In this document: one piece after another, positions 15,488-24,752 of the stretch
How the letters are laid out: every line of letters starts with the position of its first letter
How positions within the stretch are numbered: position 1 is the stretch's first letter
From: Prauserella_A sp040635515
GTDB lineage: Bacteria; Actinomycetota; Actinomycetes; Mycobacteriales; Pseudonocardiaceae
Reading direction: 5' to 3'
Assembly (NCBI GenBank): GCA_040635515.1
Contig: JBEYHY010000001.1
Location: 62,001 to 126,000 of the forward strand
DNA: 64,000 nt
Position numbers and translations under genes: made by a program
The notes under the pieces: generated by a model
Told to the model about the DNA's origin: nothing
What the model saw: only the letters and a program-made list of their open reading frames with translations
Databases searched by the model: none

Positions 15488-16438
15488 GTGCGCACCTGGG
15501 AACGGCGCGTAGCCGACGCGATCACCGGCCTCCTTATGCGGGAAGGGCCGGATCCGGACCCGCGTGAACTCGTCCGGGCCGCCGGTGAGGCGGCGGGCGC
15601 CGCGGGCTGTGCCCTGGTGATCGGGGGGCGCCGGTTCCAGTGGGGCGGCGGCGAGGGCTCGTGGCTGGAACACGAGGTGACCTACGACGGCGAGGTACGT
15701 GGCGTGCTGTCCTTCACGCCGGGCTCGCTCGGCCCGTTCCCTTCGGTCGCCGCCGTGCTTGGCCCCCTCGTCGCGGCGATCGAGCTGACCGAGGAGACCG
15801 ACCGGCTGCGCCGCGAGGGCGACGCGGCGGCGAGGGAACTCGTGGACGACCGCTGGCGCGCGGCGGCCGAGATGGAACACCAGCGTCGCGGTCTCGAACG
15901 GGATCTGCATGACGGTGCCCAGCATCATCTCGTGGCTTTGCGCATGTCGCTGGCTGTCGCCGAGCACACGATCGGCGAGGGAGCCGGCCGCGAACGTATC
16001 GCGGACCTGCTGGCACAGCTGGAGAACGCGGAGCGGGTACTGGTGGAAACAGCCGAGGGGATTCTGCCGGGAGCGCTGGTGGCCGACGGGCTGGTGGCCG
16101 CGCTTCGTGCCCAGTTGTCGCGGTACGACACCGTCACGCTCGACGCTTCGGGCCTGGCGCGGCGCTATCCGGCTCCGGTCGAGTCCGCGGTGTACTTCGT
16201 GGTGCTTGAGGCGGTGAACAACGCGCGCAAGCACGCACCGGGAGCCAGGGTGCTGGTTGCCGTCGCGGACAGCTATCAGGGCCTGGAGTTCACGGTCGCC
16301 GATGACGGGCCCGGCTTCGACGTGACCGGCGCGGGGCTGCCCGGTTTGACCACGCGGGTGGCCTCGGTCGGCGGGAGTGTCCAGGTCCGCTCGGCCGCGG
16401 GCGCGGGAACGACGGTCGACGGCATCGTGCCGGTCTGA
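15488..16438 (+). CDS. NarL-type sensor histidine kinase
   Basis: 316 residues, no membrane helix. The N-terminal about 115 residues are GAF-like and poorly defined. The dimerisation/phosphoacceptor block is R-D-L-H141-D-G-A-Q-H (HisKA_3 type), and the HATPase has N-box EAVNNARKHA and G1 box VADDGPGFD. All kinase residues look intact. It is convergent with the minus-strand response-regulator operon at 16452-19521, whose other kinase-like proteins are degenerate, so it is a candidate partner for that regulator. That pairing is inference from proximity. Confidence 0.88.
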   Translation: MRTWERRVADAITGLLMREGPDPDPRELVRAAGEAAGAAGCALVIGGRRFQWGGGEGSWLEHEVTYDGEVRGVLSFTPGSLGPFPSVAAVLGPLVAAIELTEETDRLRREGDAAARELVDDRWRAAAEMEHQRRGLERDLHDGAQHHLVALRMSLAVAEHTIGEGAGRERIADLLAQLENAERVLVETAEGILPGALVADGLVAALRAQLSRYDTVTLDASGLARRYPAPVESAVYFVVLEAVNNARKHAPGARVLVAVADSYQGLEFTVADDGPGFDVTGAGLPGLTTRVASVGGSVQVRSAAGAGTTVDGIVPV

Positions 16439-16451
16439 GCCGTGCCGGAGA

Positions 16452-18221
16452 TCAGGTGATCAGGCCTTCGGCGGTGCGGGCGAGGAGTTCGCACGCCGCC
16501 CTGTCGCGGCCGCCGGTCGCGGGGTGTGCCGCGTGGGCCCGCCATCCGCTGACCGCGGCTCGTGCGGCCGCCGTGACAGTGCCGCCCTCGGCGTCGGAGG
16601 GCAGGCCGAGCCTGCTGCGCGCGTCGATGCCCCGCGCGCCGAGCAACCGGGCCGCCGCCGCGGCCACGCCCCTGAGCAACTCACCGTGCTCGATGGCGTC
16701 CAGCAAATCCAGTTCGGCGAACTCGTGGGTGTCGACGCGAACCCGGTCCACCGCCCACCGCAGCCGGTGACCTTCCGGGAGGTTCCGCACCAGCGCGGAC
16801 ATGCCGACCACCGCTCGTCTCGCCGCGAGCACCGGGCCGCGAGCGGCGAGCGCGGCGGCCACCGACGCGACAGTGACCGCGTTATCGGTCTCGGCCAGCA
16901 CCACCCGGTTTCTCGCGTTCCGCAGCGCCCTCCGGAATTCCGGCGTGGGCGTGGTCGCGCACAGCACGCCGTCGATGCCGCCCCTCGGTCCTTCGTCACC
17001 GAGGAACTCCTCGGCCAGCGCGCGGTCGGGCGGCGCGCCGACGGCGAGCACGGCGACGCCGGGGACCTCGCCGTGATCCGGTATCTCGCCCACCACCGCG
17101 AGCCTCGGCGCCATCGGCAGTCGTTCGGCGACGGCGTCCCACGCCGCGCGCCCGGGTGTGTCCCCGGTGGCTTCCTGGCCCTGTCGCACCAGCTCGCGCA
17201 CGTGCCGGTAGGTCGAGCTGCGTTCCAGCTCCGAGGGGTCGAGGTGGGTCGGCGCGAGCGGTTCGACACGTTCCGGCAGCCGTACGCCGATGTGCGCGAC
17301 GCCGCCGGTCACCGAGGCCCGCAGCTCACCGCCCAGCACCGCGATGCGCTCGATGTCCTGGCGCAGCGCGGTCAGTTCCGGGCTTCCTTCGGCCGAGAGC
17401 GTCGCCCGCAACGCCTCGTCGCGGGCGAAGGTCACGGTCACCGGGCGCGCGGATTGGGTACCAGCCAGCAGGTTCAGTGCGGCGGCGACCGCGTGGTAGA
17501 AGCCGGATTCGAGCTGCCATCCGGCCCGTAGTCCCAGGTCACCGCTGAACGAGACGGGTCGAGGCAGCGTCGCGGCCAATTCCTCCAGCGCGGCTCTGGG
17601 GCCCGAATCGGGCAGCATCGCGGGAAAAACTCCCCGCACGACCACGCGGAAGGAGTCGATCAGTTCGTCCAGCGCGTCCCGTGCCCCGGCGAGGCCCTCA
17701 CCACCGTCGGCCGCCGCGCGCAGCCACCGCCGCACCCCGCCGAGATCCCGCAGGGTCGTCGTGGTCACCGCACCGGCCAGCCGCTGCCGTTCCATATCCC
17801 TGACCTCGTCGAGTCTGGCGCGGGCCGCGGCGCGCTCGCCGCCGAGCCTGCCCGCCCGCAGCCGGGAGGCCTCGTGCTCCGCGCCGAGCCGGACCAGCCG
17901 GACCGCGATTCCCAGCCACGCCGCCGTTTCGTGGTGCCTGCTCCTGGCCGCATCGTCCCAGCGGCCGGGAGCCATGACGTACAGCGACCCGCCGCCGCGC
18001 ACCGGTACCGCGAATGCGGTGCCGGAGATGGCGGTGAGGCCGGGAGGCCACGACTCGACGATGTCGGCGGCCCGCCCGCCCGGCATCGCATAGGCGACGT
18101 CGCCGCCGACGCTGTCGGCGAGGTTGCGCACGAGCGCGGCCGTCAGCCGCGTGGCGGGTACCTCGGCGGCGATCTCGTGTGGTGGCCTGCCTTTCGAGGT
18201 GAGCCTGCGCATGGCCCGCAT
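16452..18221 (-). CDS. Degenerate histidine-kinase-like protein with extra C-terminal domain
   Basis: 589 residues. Residues about 15-130 look like a GAF-type sensor. Residues about 140-170 align with a HisKA_3 helix (MERQRLAGAVTTTTLRDLGG), but the phosphoacceptor HDG is replaced by A-V-T. No N-, G1- or G2-box of an ATPase is evident in the following region. The last about 250 residues (LAVVGEIPDHGEVPGVAVLA onward, with DTHEFAELDLLDAIEHGELL) resemble the C-terminal part of actinobacterial dynamin/GTPase-like proteins but have no Walker A. It lies 2 bp after the response regulator on the mycP-side operon. Function unknown. Confidence 0.65.
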   Translation of the reverse strand: MRAMRRLTSKGRPPHEIAAEVPATRLTAALVRNLADSVGGDVAYAMPGGRAADIVESWPPGLTAISGTAFAVPVRGGGSLYVMAPGRWDDAARSRHHETAAWLGIAVRLVRLGAEHEASRLRAGRLGGERAAARARLDEVRDMERQRLAGAVTTTTLRDLGGVRRWLRAAADGGEGLAGARDALDELIDSFRVVVRGVFPAMLPDSGPRAALEELAATLPRPVSFSGDLGLRAGWQLESGFYHAVAAALNLLAGTQSARPVTVTFARDEALRATLSAEGSPELTALRQDIERIAVLGGELRASVTGGVAHIGVRLPERVEPLAPTHLDPSELERSSTYRHVRELVRQGQEATGDTPGRAAWDAVAERLPMAPRLAVVGEIPDHGEVPGVAVLAVGAPPDRALAEEFLGDEGPRGGIDGVLCATTPTPEFRRALRNARNRVVLAETDNAVTVASVAAALAARGPVLAARRAVVGMSALVRNLPEGHRLRWAVDRVRVDTHEFAELDLLDAIEHGELLRGVAAAAARLLGARGIDARSRLGLPSDAEGGTVTAAARAAVSGWRAHAAHPATGGRDRAACELLARTAEGLIT

Positions 18222-18223
18222 CC

Positions 18224-18898
18224 TCAGCCGCCCGATCCGTCGATTCGCCTCGCCTGCAGATAGGCCAGCACGGCGAGTACGCGGCGGTGGTGCACCGTCG
18301 CGTCGCCGGGGAGGCCGAGCTTGGTGAAGATCGCGGCGATGTGTTTCTCGACGGCCTTGCCCGAGATGAACAGCTCGCCCGCGATCGCGTTGTTGGCGCG
18401 GCCTTCGGCCATCAGCCGCAGCACGTCGGTCTCCCGCTCGCTCAGCGAGGCGAGCGGGCCGCCGTCGCCGTTGGCGCCGCCGCGCACGAGCCGCTGCGCG
18501 AGCACCGGCTCGATGACGATCTCTCCCGCCGCGATCCGGTCGAGGGTGTCGCCGAGCACCTTGACCCCGGCGATGCGTTCCTTGAGCCGGTAGCCGATCC
18601 GCTCGGCGCCGATCTCCAGCATCCGCGTGAGGTAGTGGGTTTCGGCATAGTGCGACAGCAGCAGGATTCCCGTGTCAGGACGCAGCGCGCGCACCCGCTC
18701 GGCCGTGGTGAGCCCGCCGTCGGGCCCTGGCGGCATGCGGATGTCCAGTATCGCGACGTCGACCGGGTCGGTGGCGACCGCCGCGACCAGCGCGTCCCCG
18801 TCGCCGAAGCAACCGGCGACCTCGTGCCCGGCCGCCTCAAGCAGCAGCACGAGTCCTTCCCGGAAGAGGGTGCCGTCCTCGGCGATCGCTACGCGCAT
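18224..18898 (-). CDS. NarL/FixJ-family response regulator
   Basis: 224 residues. The receiver domain has D52 in AILDIRMPPGPDGG, with acidic E7/D8 (IAEDG) and the conserved receiver Lys in GYRLKERIAG. The C-terminal LuxR HTH is LSERETDVLRLMAEGRANNA, FISGKAVEKHIAAIFTKLGL. It overlaps the upstream kinase-like gene by 10 bp. The operon also carries eccC and mycP upstream, so it may control the type VII locus (inference). Confidence 0.92.
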   Translation of the reverse strand: MRVAIAEDGTLFREGLVLLLEAAGHEVAGCFGDGDALVAAVATDPVDVAILDIRMPPGPDGGLTTAERVRALRPDTGILLLSHYAETHYLTRMLEIGAERIGYRLKERIAGVKVLGDTLDRIAAGEIVIEPVLAQRLVRGGANGDGGPLASLSERETDVLRLMAEGRANNAIAGELFISGKAVEKHIAAIFTKLGLPGDATVHHRRVLAVLAYLQARRIDGSGG

Positions 18899-19521
18899 CG
18901 CAGCACCGCCCTGCGCTCGCGCGGCAGTCCGCCGCCCGGTTGCCGGTCGGTGATCCTCACCCTGATGAGCCTTCGACCCCGCACACGCACGCGCACCACG
19001 CTACCGGGCCGCAGCGTGTGGAAGTGATCGGCGATCAGCAGGCCGGTACGCGACCGTGCTTCGTCGCCGAGTTCGGTGCGGGGAAGGTCGAGCCACAGCC
19101 GAAGGCCTCTGCTCTCGGCGACGGCGCGCAGCCCGGGGCCGAGCCCGGTCGTGGCGAGCACCGGTGGGTAGATCACCGACCCGACGTCGCGCAGGGCACC
19201 GAGGATGCTTGTGATGCGCCCCTGCGCTTCGGCGAGCCGGTTCCGCACATCCTCGTCGTCCGTGGCGGCCGAGATCACGCCGAGTTCGAGCGTGAGCGCG
19301 GAGATCTCGGCGACGGCCCCGTCGTGCAGGGTTCGTTCGAGCCCGTACCGCAGCTCCGCGGCGCCGCGGGCAGGCGAGCGCAGCGGCCGGGGCAGCGGGC
19401 CGCGGCGCGAAAGGCGGGTGAGGCGGCGCATCGCGCCAGCGTTGCGGCCATCGGCCGATCGGGCAAGCCGGGCCTGGAGGATCCACCTCGGGAACGGGCC
19501 TCGTCCGGAGTCCGGCATCAC
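18889..19521 (-). CDS. Truncated histidine-kinase-like protein with intact H-box
   Basis: 210 residues from GTG 19521 (ATG 19518 is the next codon). A HisKA_3-type phosphoacceptor is present (R-T-L-H66-D-G-A-V-A-E-I-S). The C-terminal 90 residues are too short for an HATPase and lack recognisable N and G boxes; only VRVRVRGRRLIRVRITDRQP remains where the ATP lid region would be. It may act as a phosphotransfer or dimerisation partner. It starts 11 bp after mycP and overlaps the response regulator, so the genes are probably cotranscribed. Confidence 0.65.
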   Translation of the reverse strand: MMPDSGRGPFPRWILQARLARSADGRNAGAMRRLTRLSRRGPLPRPLRSPARGAAELRYGLERTLHDGAVAEISALTLELGVISAATDDEDVRNRLAEAQGRITSILGALRDVGSVIYPPVLATTGLGPGLRAVAESRGLRLWLDLPRTELGDEARSRTGLLIADHFHTLRPGSVVRVRVRGRRLIRVRITDRQPGGGLPRERRAVLRCA

Positions 19522-19531
19522 GCGGCCTCGT

Positions 19532-20668
19532 TCACTCGGCGCGCCTGCGCCGGGCGGCCGCCGCGATCGCGGGACCGGCCAGCAGCAGCGCCGCCGCCGT
19601 GATGCCGCCCGCCAGCCACAAGGCGCGGTTGGCGGGGCCGGGGTCCGGCGTCGCCGGTCTGGGCACCGACAGGTTCTCCGGCGGCGCCGTGCCGGGTGGC
19701 TCGGTGTTGGGGATGGTGGTCACCGCGGAGAACGGATTCACGACGCCGTAGCCGATGAGGTCGTTGGGCAGCTCGGTCGACGGCTGGTCCGCGCCTTCGT
19801 AGAGCCGGTCGACGACGCCGGTCGCCGACAACGCGGGGTAGTAGGACCTCACCAGCGCCGCGGCCCCCGCAACGTACCCGACCGCCAGTTCGTCGCCGGA
19901 GGCCACGCGGTGCCCTTCGCCCTGAGGCGCGACCCCGATCAGGTCCTGTGCCGGTGCCGCGATCGTCGGGTCGGCGCCGTAGTCCGGCCGGCTCACCGCG
20001 CCTTCCGGCCCGAGCGGAGCCACCGCGACGACGCCGGGAATCCGCGCGGGGAAGGCGAGCTGGCCCTTCTTCGGCACCGAGGCGGCTCCGACGACGACCA
20101 CGTCCCGTTGCTGGGCATAAGCCACCGCCGCACGCAGTTCCGGCATGTCGAGCGTCGCCACGAGGCCCACCGCGACGACCTTGGCGCCACCGTCGACGGC
20201 GGCCTTGATGCCTTCGCCGATGTCGGCGGCGAGCCCGGCGTGGTCCTGGATCTTGGGCGGGTCGTCGCTGACGCGGACGGGAAAGATCCTGGCCTCCGGC
20301 GCGACGCCGGTGAAAGGCACATCCGGGTCGGTGCCGGGGCGTGCGGCGATCAGCGACGCGATGAAGGTTCCCCTGCCGAAGCAGTCGCCGTCGCCGGTGC
20401 CGCCGGAGAGATCCGTGCCGGGCAGTACCGCGTCCTTCAGCACGGGAGCCTCCGCGCTGACCCCCGTGTCGACGACACCGACGATCACGTCGCCCTTCGT
20501 CAGCGGCCAGGCCCTTTCGGCGCCCATCCGCTGCTGTGCCCACGACGTCTCGGTGATCGCGGTCGTCGAAGGCGGCGTGCACTGTCCGGCGGGCTGGGCT
20601 TCGGCCCTCGGTACCGGCAGTGCTGTCAGTACCAGCCCGCACACCGCCGCAAGCAGCGCTGTCCTCAT
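19532..20668 (-). CDS. mycP: Mycosin-like subtilisin-fold protein of T7SS, catalytic residues lost
   Basis: 378 residues: signal peptide (RTALLAAVCGLVLTALPVPR), S8 subtilase domain, Pro/Thr linker and C-terminal membrane helix (LWLAGGITAAALLLAGPAIA) with a basic tail, as in MycP. D67 of the triad is kept (GVVDTGVS). The His position reads D-C-F-G-R99-G-T where family members have GHGT. The Ser position reads S-G-D-E260-L-A where members have SGTS, and the oxyanion Asn is S197 (VVVVGAAS). It is therefore predicted to be proteolytically inactive but able to cap and stabilise the membrane complex, a protease-independent role known for mycobacterial mycosins. It overlaps eccC by 4 bp. Confidence 0.88.
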   Translation of the reverse strand: MRTALLAAVCGLVLTALPVPRAEAQPAGQCTPPSTTAITETSWAQQRMGAERAWPLTKGDVIVGVVDTGVSAEAPVLKDAVLPGTDLSGGTGDGDCFGRGTFIASLIAARPGTDPDVPFTGVAPEARIFPVRVSDDPPKIQDHAGLAADIGEGIKAAVDGGAKVVAVGLVATLDMPELRAAVAYAQQRDVVVVGAASVPKKGQLAFPARIPGVVAVAPLGPEGAVSRPDYGADPTIAAPAQDLIGVAPQGEGHRVASGDELAVGYVAGAAALVRSYYPALSATGVVDRLYEGADQPSTELPNDLIGYGVVNPFSAVTTIPNTEPPGTAPPENLSVPRPATPDPGPANRALWLAGGITAAALLLAGPAIAAAARRRRAE

Positions 20669-23600
20669 TCCGGGGCCTCCGTCCAGCCGATCTGCAAACC
20701 GATGCCGTCCCTCCGGGTCACCAGCAGCGCCCTGCCCGGCGGCAACTGCCTGCCCCGTGAGCCGTTGAGCAGCGGCAACTCGTTGGCAGGCATGGAAAGG
20801 GCGAGTTCCGGCGTGTTGGATTCCTGCAACCGCCTCGTCACCGGCTCCATCGCCGACCGGCTCGAACCGGCCGCCGCGCGGGCCATCACCATGTGCAGGC
20901 CGATGTCGGCGGCCTGAGGCACGAGTTCCACCATCGGCGTGAACGGCCCGCCCGTCGCGCCGAGCAGGAGGTCGTAGTCGTCGATGAGGACGAAGATCTC
21001 GGGCCCGGTCCACCAGTCCCTCCGCCGCAACCGCGCGGGGCTGATGTCGGTGCCGGGGACGCGTTCCCTGAGCAGTTCGGTGACCTCGCGGACCATCGTC
21101 TCCGCGGCGGGCGCGGACACCGCGACCCCGCGCCGGTAGGCCTCGGGTACCGACTCCAGCAGCGTGCGGCGCGGGTCGACGATCAGAATCTGCGCCTGTT
21201 CCGGGGTGTAGACCGAGGTGATGGCCTGCGCGATCAGGCGCAGTGCCGCCGTTTTGCCGCTGGCGCTGTCGCCGACGATCGTCAGGTGCGGCCGGTCGGA
21301 GAAGTCGTGCCACACCGGTTTGAGGTCCAGTTCCCCGGCACCGAGCGGCACCTTGGGGCCGGGCAGCGGTGCAGGCAGGTCCTCGGCGGGCAGCACGGTG
21401 GGCAGCATCCGCACCGAGGGCGCGCGGCGGCCGGGCCAGCTCTCCGCGACGGCCGCGCCGAGTTCGCGCGTCGCGTCGGCGAGCCCTTCGGTGTTGTCCA
21501 GTCCGTCGATGCGGGGAACCGCGGACAGGAAGTGCATCTGGTCCGGCGTCATGCCGCGGCCGGGGATTTGCGGCACCTGAGCGGCCTTGCGCATGTTGAT
21601 CACCGAGTCGATCGAGTCGCCGAGGCGCAATTCCAGCCGCGTGCCGAGCTGGTCGCGCAGCGCACTGTGCACATCGGACCACCGGTTGGTGGTGAGCACC
21701 AGGTGCACGCCGTAGGCCAGCCCCCGGCCCGCCAGCGCGCGCAACGCCATGTCGTGCTGCTCGAACTCCGCGCGCAACGCGCCCCAGCCGTCGACGACGA
21801 GGAACACGTCGCCGTGCTCCTCGTCGGCGAACTCGCCCTTGGCACGCCGTTCCCGGTAGGCGGCCATGCTTTCGATCTCGTGCTCGGCGAACATCTTCTC
21901 CCTGTCCGCGAGCAGCGTCTGTACCTCGGCGATCGTGCGGGCGACCCGTTCGGCCTGCAATCTGCCCGCGATCCCGCCGATGTGCGGCAGACCGTCCAAA
22001 GCCGACAGTGTGCCGCCACCGAAATCGAGGCAGTAGAACTGCGCCTCGGCGGGGGTGTGCGTGAGCGCGATGGCCGAGATCAGCGTGCGCAGCAGATTGC
22101 TTTTGCCGGACTGCGGGCCCCCGGCGACGCCGACGTGCCCTCCCGCGCCGGAGAGATCCACGACGTGCAGATCGCGGCTCTGCTCGAACGGTTTGTCCAC
22201 GACGCCGACCGGTACCACCATGCGGCCGCTGCCTGGCCAGCCCGCCGCCGTCAGCCCGCGCTCGGGGTCGGGCACGAGCGGCGGCAGCAACTGGTCCAGC
22301 GTCGGCGGCGCGGCCAGCGGCGGCAGCCACACCTGGTGTGCGGGCGGCCCGAACTCCATCAGCTTGTCCACCGCGACCGACAACACCGACTCGCCGGTCT
22401 CGGTGCTTTCGGGAGGCTCGGCGGCCTGGGGCGCGGGGGCCGGCCGCGGTGCCTGAACCGGAAGCTTGCCCGCGCCGAAGGGTACGACCTGCCGCCGTAC
22501 CTCTTCCTGCCGTTGCTCGCGCGTGCGCCTGCGGTGCGGTCCTGAAACGTAGGCCGCCTTGAACCGGCTCAGCGTCGCCACGTCGCTGCGCAGATAGCCG
22601 TTGCCGGGCGCGCTCGGCAATTGGTAGGCATCCGGGACCCCGATCACCGATCTGCTCTCCATCGCGGAGAACGTCCGCAGCCCGATCCGGTAGGACAGGT
22701 GGCTTTCCAGCTTGTGCATGCGGCCGTCGTCGATGCGCTGACTGGCAAGCAGCAGGTGGACGCCGAGCGAACGGCCGAGCCTTCCGATCATCACGAACAA
22801 CTCGCCGAAGTCCGGATTGGACGCCAGCAGCTCGGAGAACTCGTCGACGATCACGAACAATGTCGGCAGCGGTTCGAGCGGGACGCCGGAAAGGCGGGCC
22901 TTCTCGTAGTCCAGCAGCGAACTGTAGTTTCCGGCGGCACGCAGGAATTCCTGCCGCCGCACCAGTTCCCCGTGCAGCGCGTCCTGCATCCTCGTCACCA
23001 GCGTCGCCTCGTCGGCGAGGTTCGTGATCACCGCGGACACGTGGGGAAGCTGATCGAGACCGAGGAACGTGGCGCCGCCCTTGAAGTCCACGAGCACGAA
23101 GTTCAGGATTTCCGAGGAGTGCGTCATCGCCATGCCGAGTACGAGCGTGCGGAGCAGTTCCGACTTTCCCGACCCGGTGGCACCGATCAGCAGGCCGTGC
23201 GGGCCCATGCCGCCCTGCGCGGACTCCTTGATGTCCAGTTCGATCGGCGCGCCGTTCTCCGTGATGCCGAGCGGAATGCGGAACCGGTCGCGCGTCAGCC
23301 CGTTGCGCGAGTGCGCGGCGGGGTCCCAGTTGTCGAGGTCGCTGACACCGAGCAGTTGCGGCAGTTCGAAGTTCGCGACCATCGGTTCCGCGACGTCGGT
23401 GGTGCCGCCGAGCCGATAGGGGGAGATGGTCCGTGCGAGCGTCGCCACCCTCGGCGTGCTCAGCAGATCGGGGGTGCACAGTGCGGTGCGTACTTCCTTG
23501 CCGGTGCGGTCGGTACGCACCATGTCGACCTGTTCCTCACCGACATCGAGGCGCAGTGTCGTCCTGCCCGCGGCGTTTCCCAGCGCGCCGGACACGTCGA

Positions 23601-24624
23601 GCACCACCGAGTTCCGGTAGCCGGTGCCCGCCAGCCGCGATTCCGCGGGGACCTCGACACCGTCGAGGACGATCACGACGTAGGGCTCGTCGGAGCTGGG
23701 CGAGGCGGCAGCCTCGAACCGGCCCCGCTCGCCGAGTTCGGCGTCGAGCAGCTCGGTGAGCGCGTCCACCCCGTCGGCGAGCAGCCTCGCCTGGCCCGCG
23801 CCGTCCTGCTCGACCGGATGCTGGGCGTGTGGCAGCCATTTCACCCAGTCCCAGTCGCGAACCCGGTCCGGTGCCGTGCACACCGCGATCCGTAAATCCT
23901 CCGGCGCGTGGAAGGTGACGAGCTGGGAGAGCATCGCCCTGCTCACGCCGCGAATGGCTTCCCCGTCGCCGAAGAACCGGACCTTCGCGAACCCGCGCAG
24001 GAACAATGACGTCGGCAGGTTGGGAACAGTGCCGTGGGCGTTGATGAACCGGCGCAGCGCCCTCGCGGACAGCGGTTCGAGGTCGGCGATCGGCTTGGTG
24101 GCGAGCGGCGTCATCCTCACCGCGAGGCGCTGGGCACCGGTGCCGATGCGGACCTCGGCGAAGTCGCCGTGCGTCGCACGGCGTTCCCACAGCCGCCCGC
24201 TCATCGCAACCGACCACAGCCCGCCGGGATCGGGATGCCGCCACGACAAGGACTCCCGCTGCTTGGCCGCCGCCGACTTGACCTGGGTCCTGACCTGGCC
24301 GAGGTAGCGCAGATAGTCGCGGCGCTCGCCGCGCATCTTGCCCCTGCGTTCCGTGCCGCCCCTTGCCATCTGGACGACGAACATCAGCAACGCCATCAGC
24401 ATCATGACGCCGAACATGGTCATGCCCAGCGCCGGGTTCCTCGGCGCGATGAAGATCAGCATGAACACGCCGCCGCCCATCATCATGGGAAGCATCATCA
24501 TCGCGGAAAGGAAGTCCCTTCCCACGGTTTCCGGCAGGGAGGGCGGTTCCTGTAACGAGAGCTCGCCGCTCGGCATCTCCGGCGGTTTCTCCCGGTTCGG
24601 CCTGCGAAACAGTGTCGTCGTCAT
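20665..24624 (-). CDS. eccC: T7SS motor ATPase EccC, fused EccCa/EccCb form
   Basis: 1,319 residues, starting at the ATG at 24624 behind GAGGAG. The N-terminal region has paired membrane helices (SAMMMLPMMMGGGVFMLIFI and the following ALGMTMFGVMMLMALLMFVV). Three FtsK/SpoIIIE-type ATPase modules follow, with Walker A lysines K487 (GATGSGKSE), K841 (GGPQSGKSN) and K1124 (GDSASGKTA). The first ATPase also shows VDFKGGATF and a clear Walker B VIVDEFSELL. This is the substrate-recognising motor of the ESX complex. It is divergent from eccD, with mycP overlapping downstream. Confidence 0.96.
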   Translation of the reverse strand: MTTTLFRRPNREKPPEMPSGELSLQEPPSLPETVGRDFLSAMMMLPMMMGGGVFMLIFIAPRNPALGMTMFGVMMLMALLMFVVQMARGGTERRGKMRGERRDYLRYLGQVRTQVKSAAAKQRESLSWRHPDPGGLWSVAMSGRLWERRATHGDFAEVRIGTGAQRLAVRMTPLATKPIADLEPLSARALRRFINAHGTVPNLPTSLFLRGFAKVRFFGDGEAIRGVSRAMLSQLVTFHAPEDLRIAVCTAPDRVRDWDWVKWLPHAQHPVEQDGAGQARLLADGVDALTELLDAELGERGRFEAAASPSSDEPYVVIVLDGVEVPAESRLAGTGYRNSVVLDVSGALGNAAGRTTLRLDVGEEQVDMVRTDRTGKEVRTALCTPDLLSTPRVATLARTISPYRLGGTTDVAEPMVANFELPQLLGVSDLDNWDPAAHSRNGLTRDRFRIPLGITENGAPIELDIKESAQGGMGPHGLLIGATGSGKSELLRTLVLGMAMTHSSEILNFVLVDFKGGATFLGLDQLPHVSAVITNLADEATLVTRMQDALHGELVRRQEFLRAAGNYSSLLDYEKARLSGVPLEPLPTLFVIVDEFSELLASNPDFGELFVMIGRLGRSLGVHLLLASQRIDDGRMHKLESHLSYRIGLRTFSAMESRSVIGVPDAYQLPSAPGNGYLRSDVATLSRFKAAYVSGPHRRRTREQRQEEVRRQVVPFGAGKLPVQAPRPAPAPQAAEPPESTETGESVLSVAVDKLMEFGPPAHQVWLPPLAAPPTLDQLLPPLVPDPERGLTAAGWPGSGRMVVPVGVVDKPFEQSRDLHVVDLSGAGGHVGVAGGPQSGKSNLLRTLISAIALTHTPAEAQFYCLDFGGGTLSALDGLPHIGGIAGRLQAERVARTIAEVQTLLADREKMFAEHEIESMAAYRERRAKGEFADEEHGDVFLVVDGWGALRAEFEQHDMALRALAGRGLAYGVHLVLTTNRWSDVHSALRDQLGTRLELRLGDSIDSVINMRKAAQVPQIPGRGMTPDQMHFLSAVPRIDGLDNTEGLADATRELGAAVAESWPGRRAPSVRMLPTVLPAEDLPAPLPGPKVPLGAGELDLKPVWHDFSDRPHLTIVGDSASGKTAALRLIAQAITSVYTPEQAQILIVDPRRTLLESVPEAYRRGVAVSAPAAETMVREVTELLRERVPGTDISPARLRRRDWWTGPEIFVLIDDYDLLLGATGGPFTPMVELVPQAADIGLHMVMARAAAGSSRSAMEPVTRRLQESNTPELALSMPANELPLLNGSRGRQLPPGRALLVTRRDGIGLQIGWTEAPE

Positions 24625-24752
24625 CGCGGTCGGCTCCTCGCTGCTGGTGCCCGTTCCGATGGGTACACGGCCGCGTGGTGCCGATGCGTTCACTCGATGA
24701 TCGAAACTCCCGGCGACTGAACCCCCGGCGACGGCGGCGCCGTGGGAGGGGC
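24625..24752. promoter_or_regulatory. Divergent eccC/eccD control region
   Basis: These 128 bp separate the two halves of the T7SS locus and must hold both promoters. No convincing -35/-10 pair was found. The visible features are a CCCGGCGAC direct repeat (24709-24717 and 24724-24732, 15 bp apart) and a short TCGA-TGA-TCGA dyad just before it. Confidence 0.4.

Noticed and set aside
19532..23479. 1,315-codon minus-strand frame extending mycP upstream through eccC
   Set aside because: The upstream part is a shadow frame of eccC (Arg/Ala/Gly-rich, no domains). The mycP signal peptide starts at 20668 and overlaps eccC by 4 bp.
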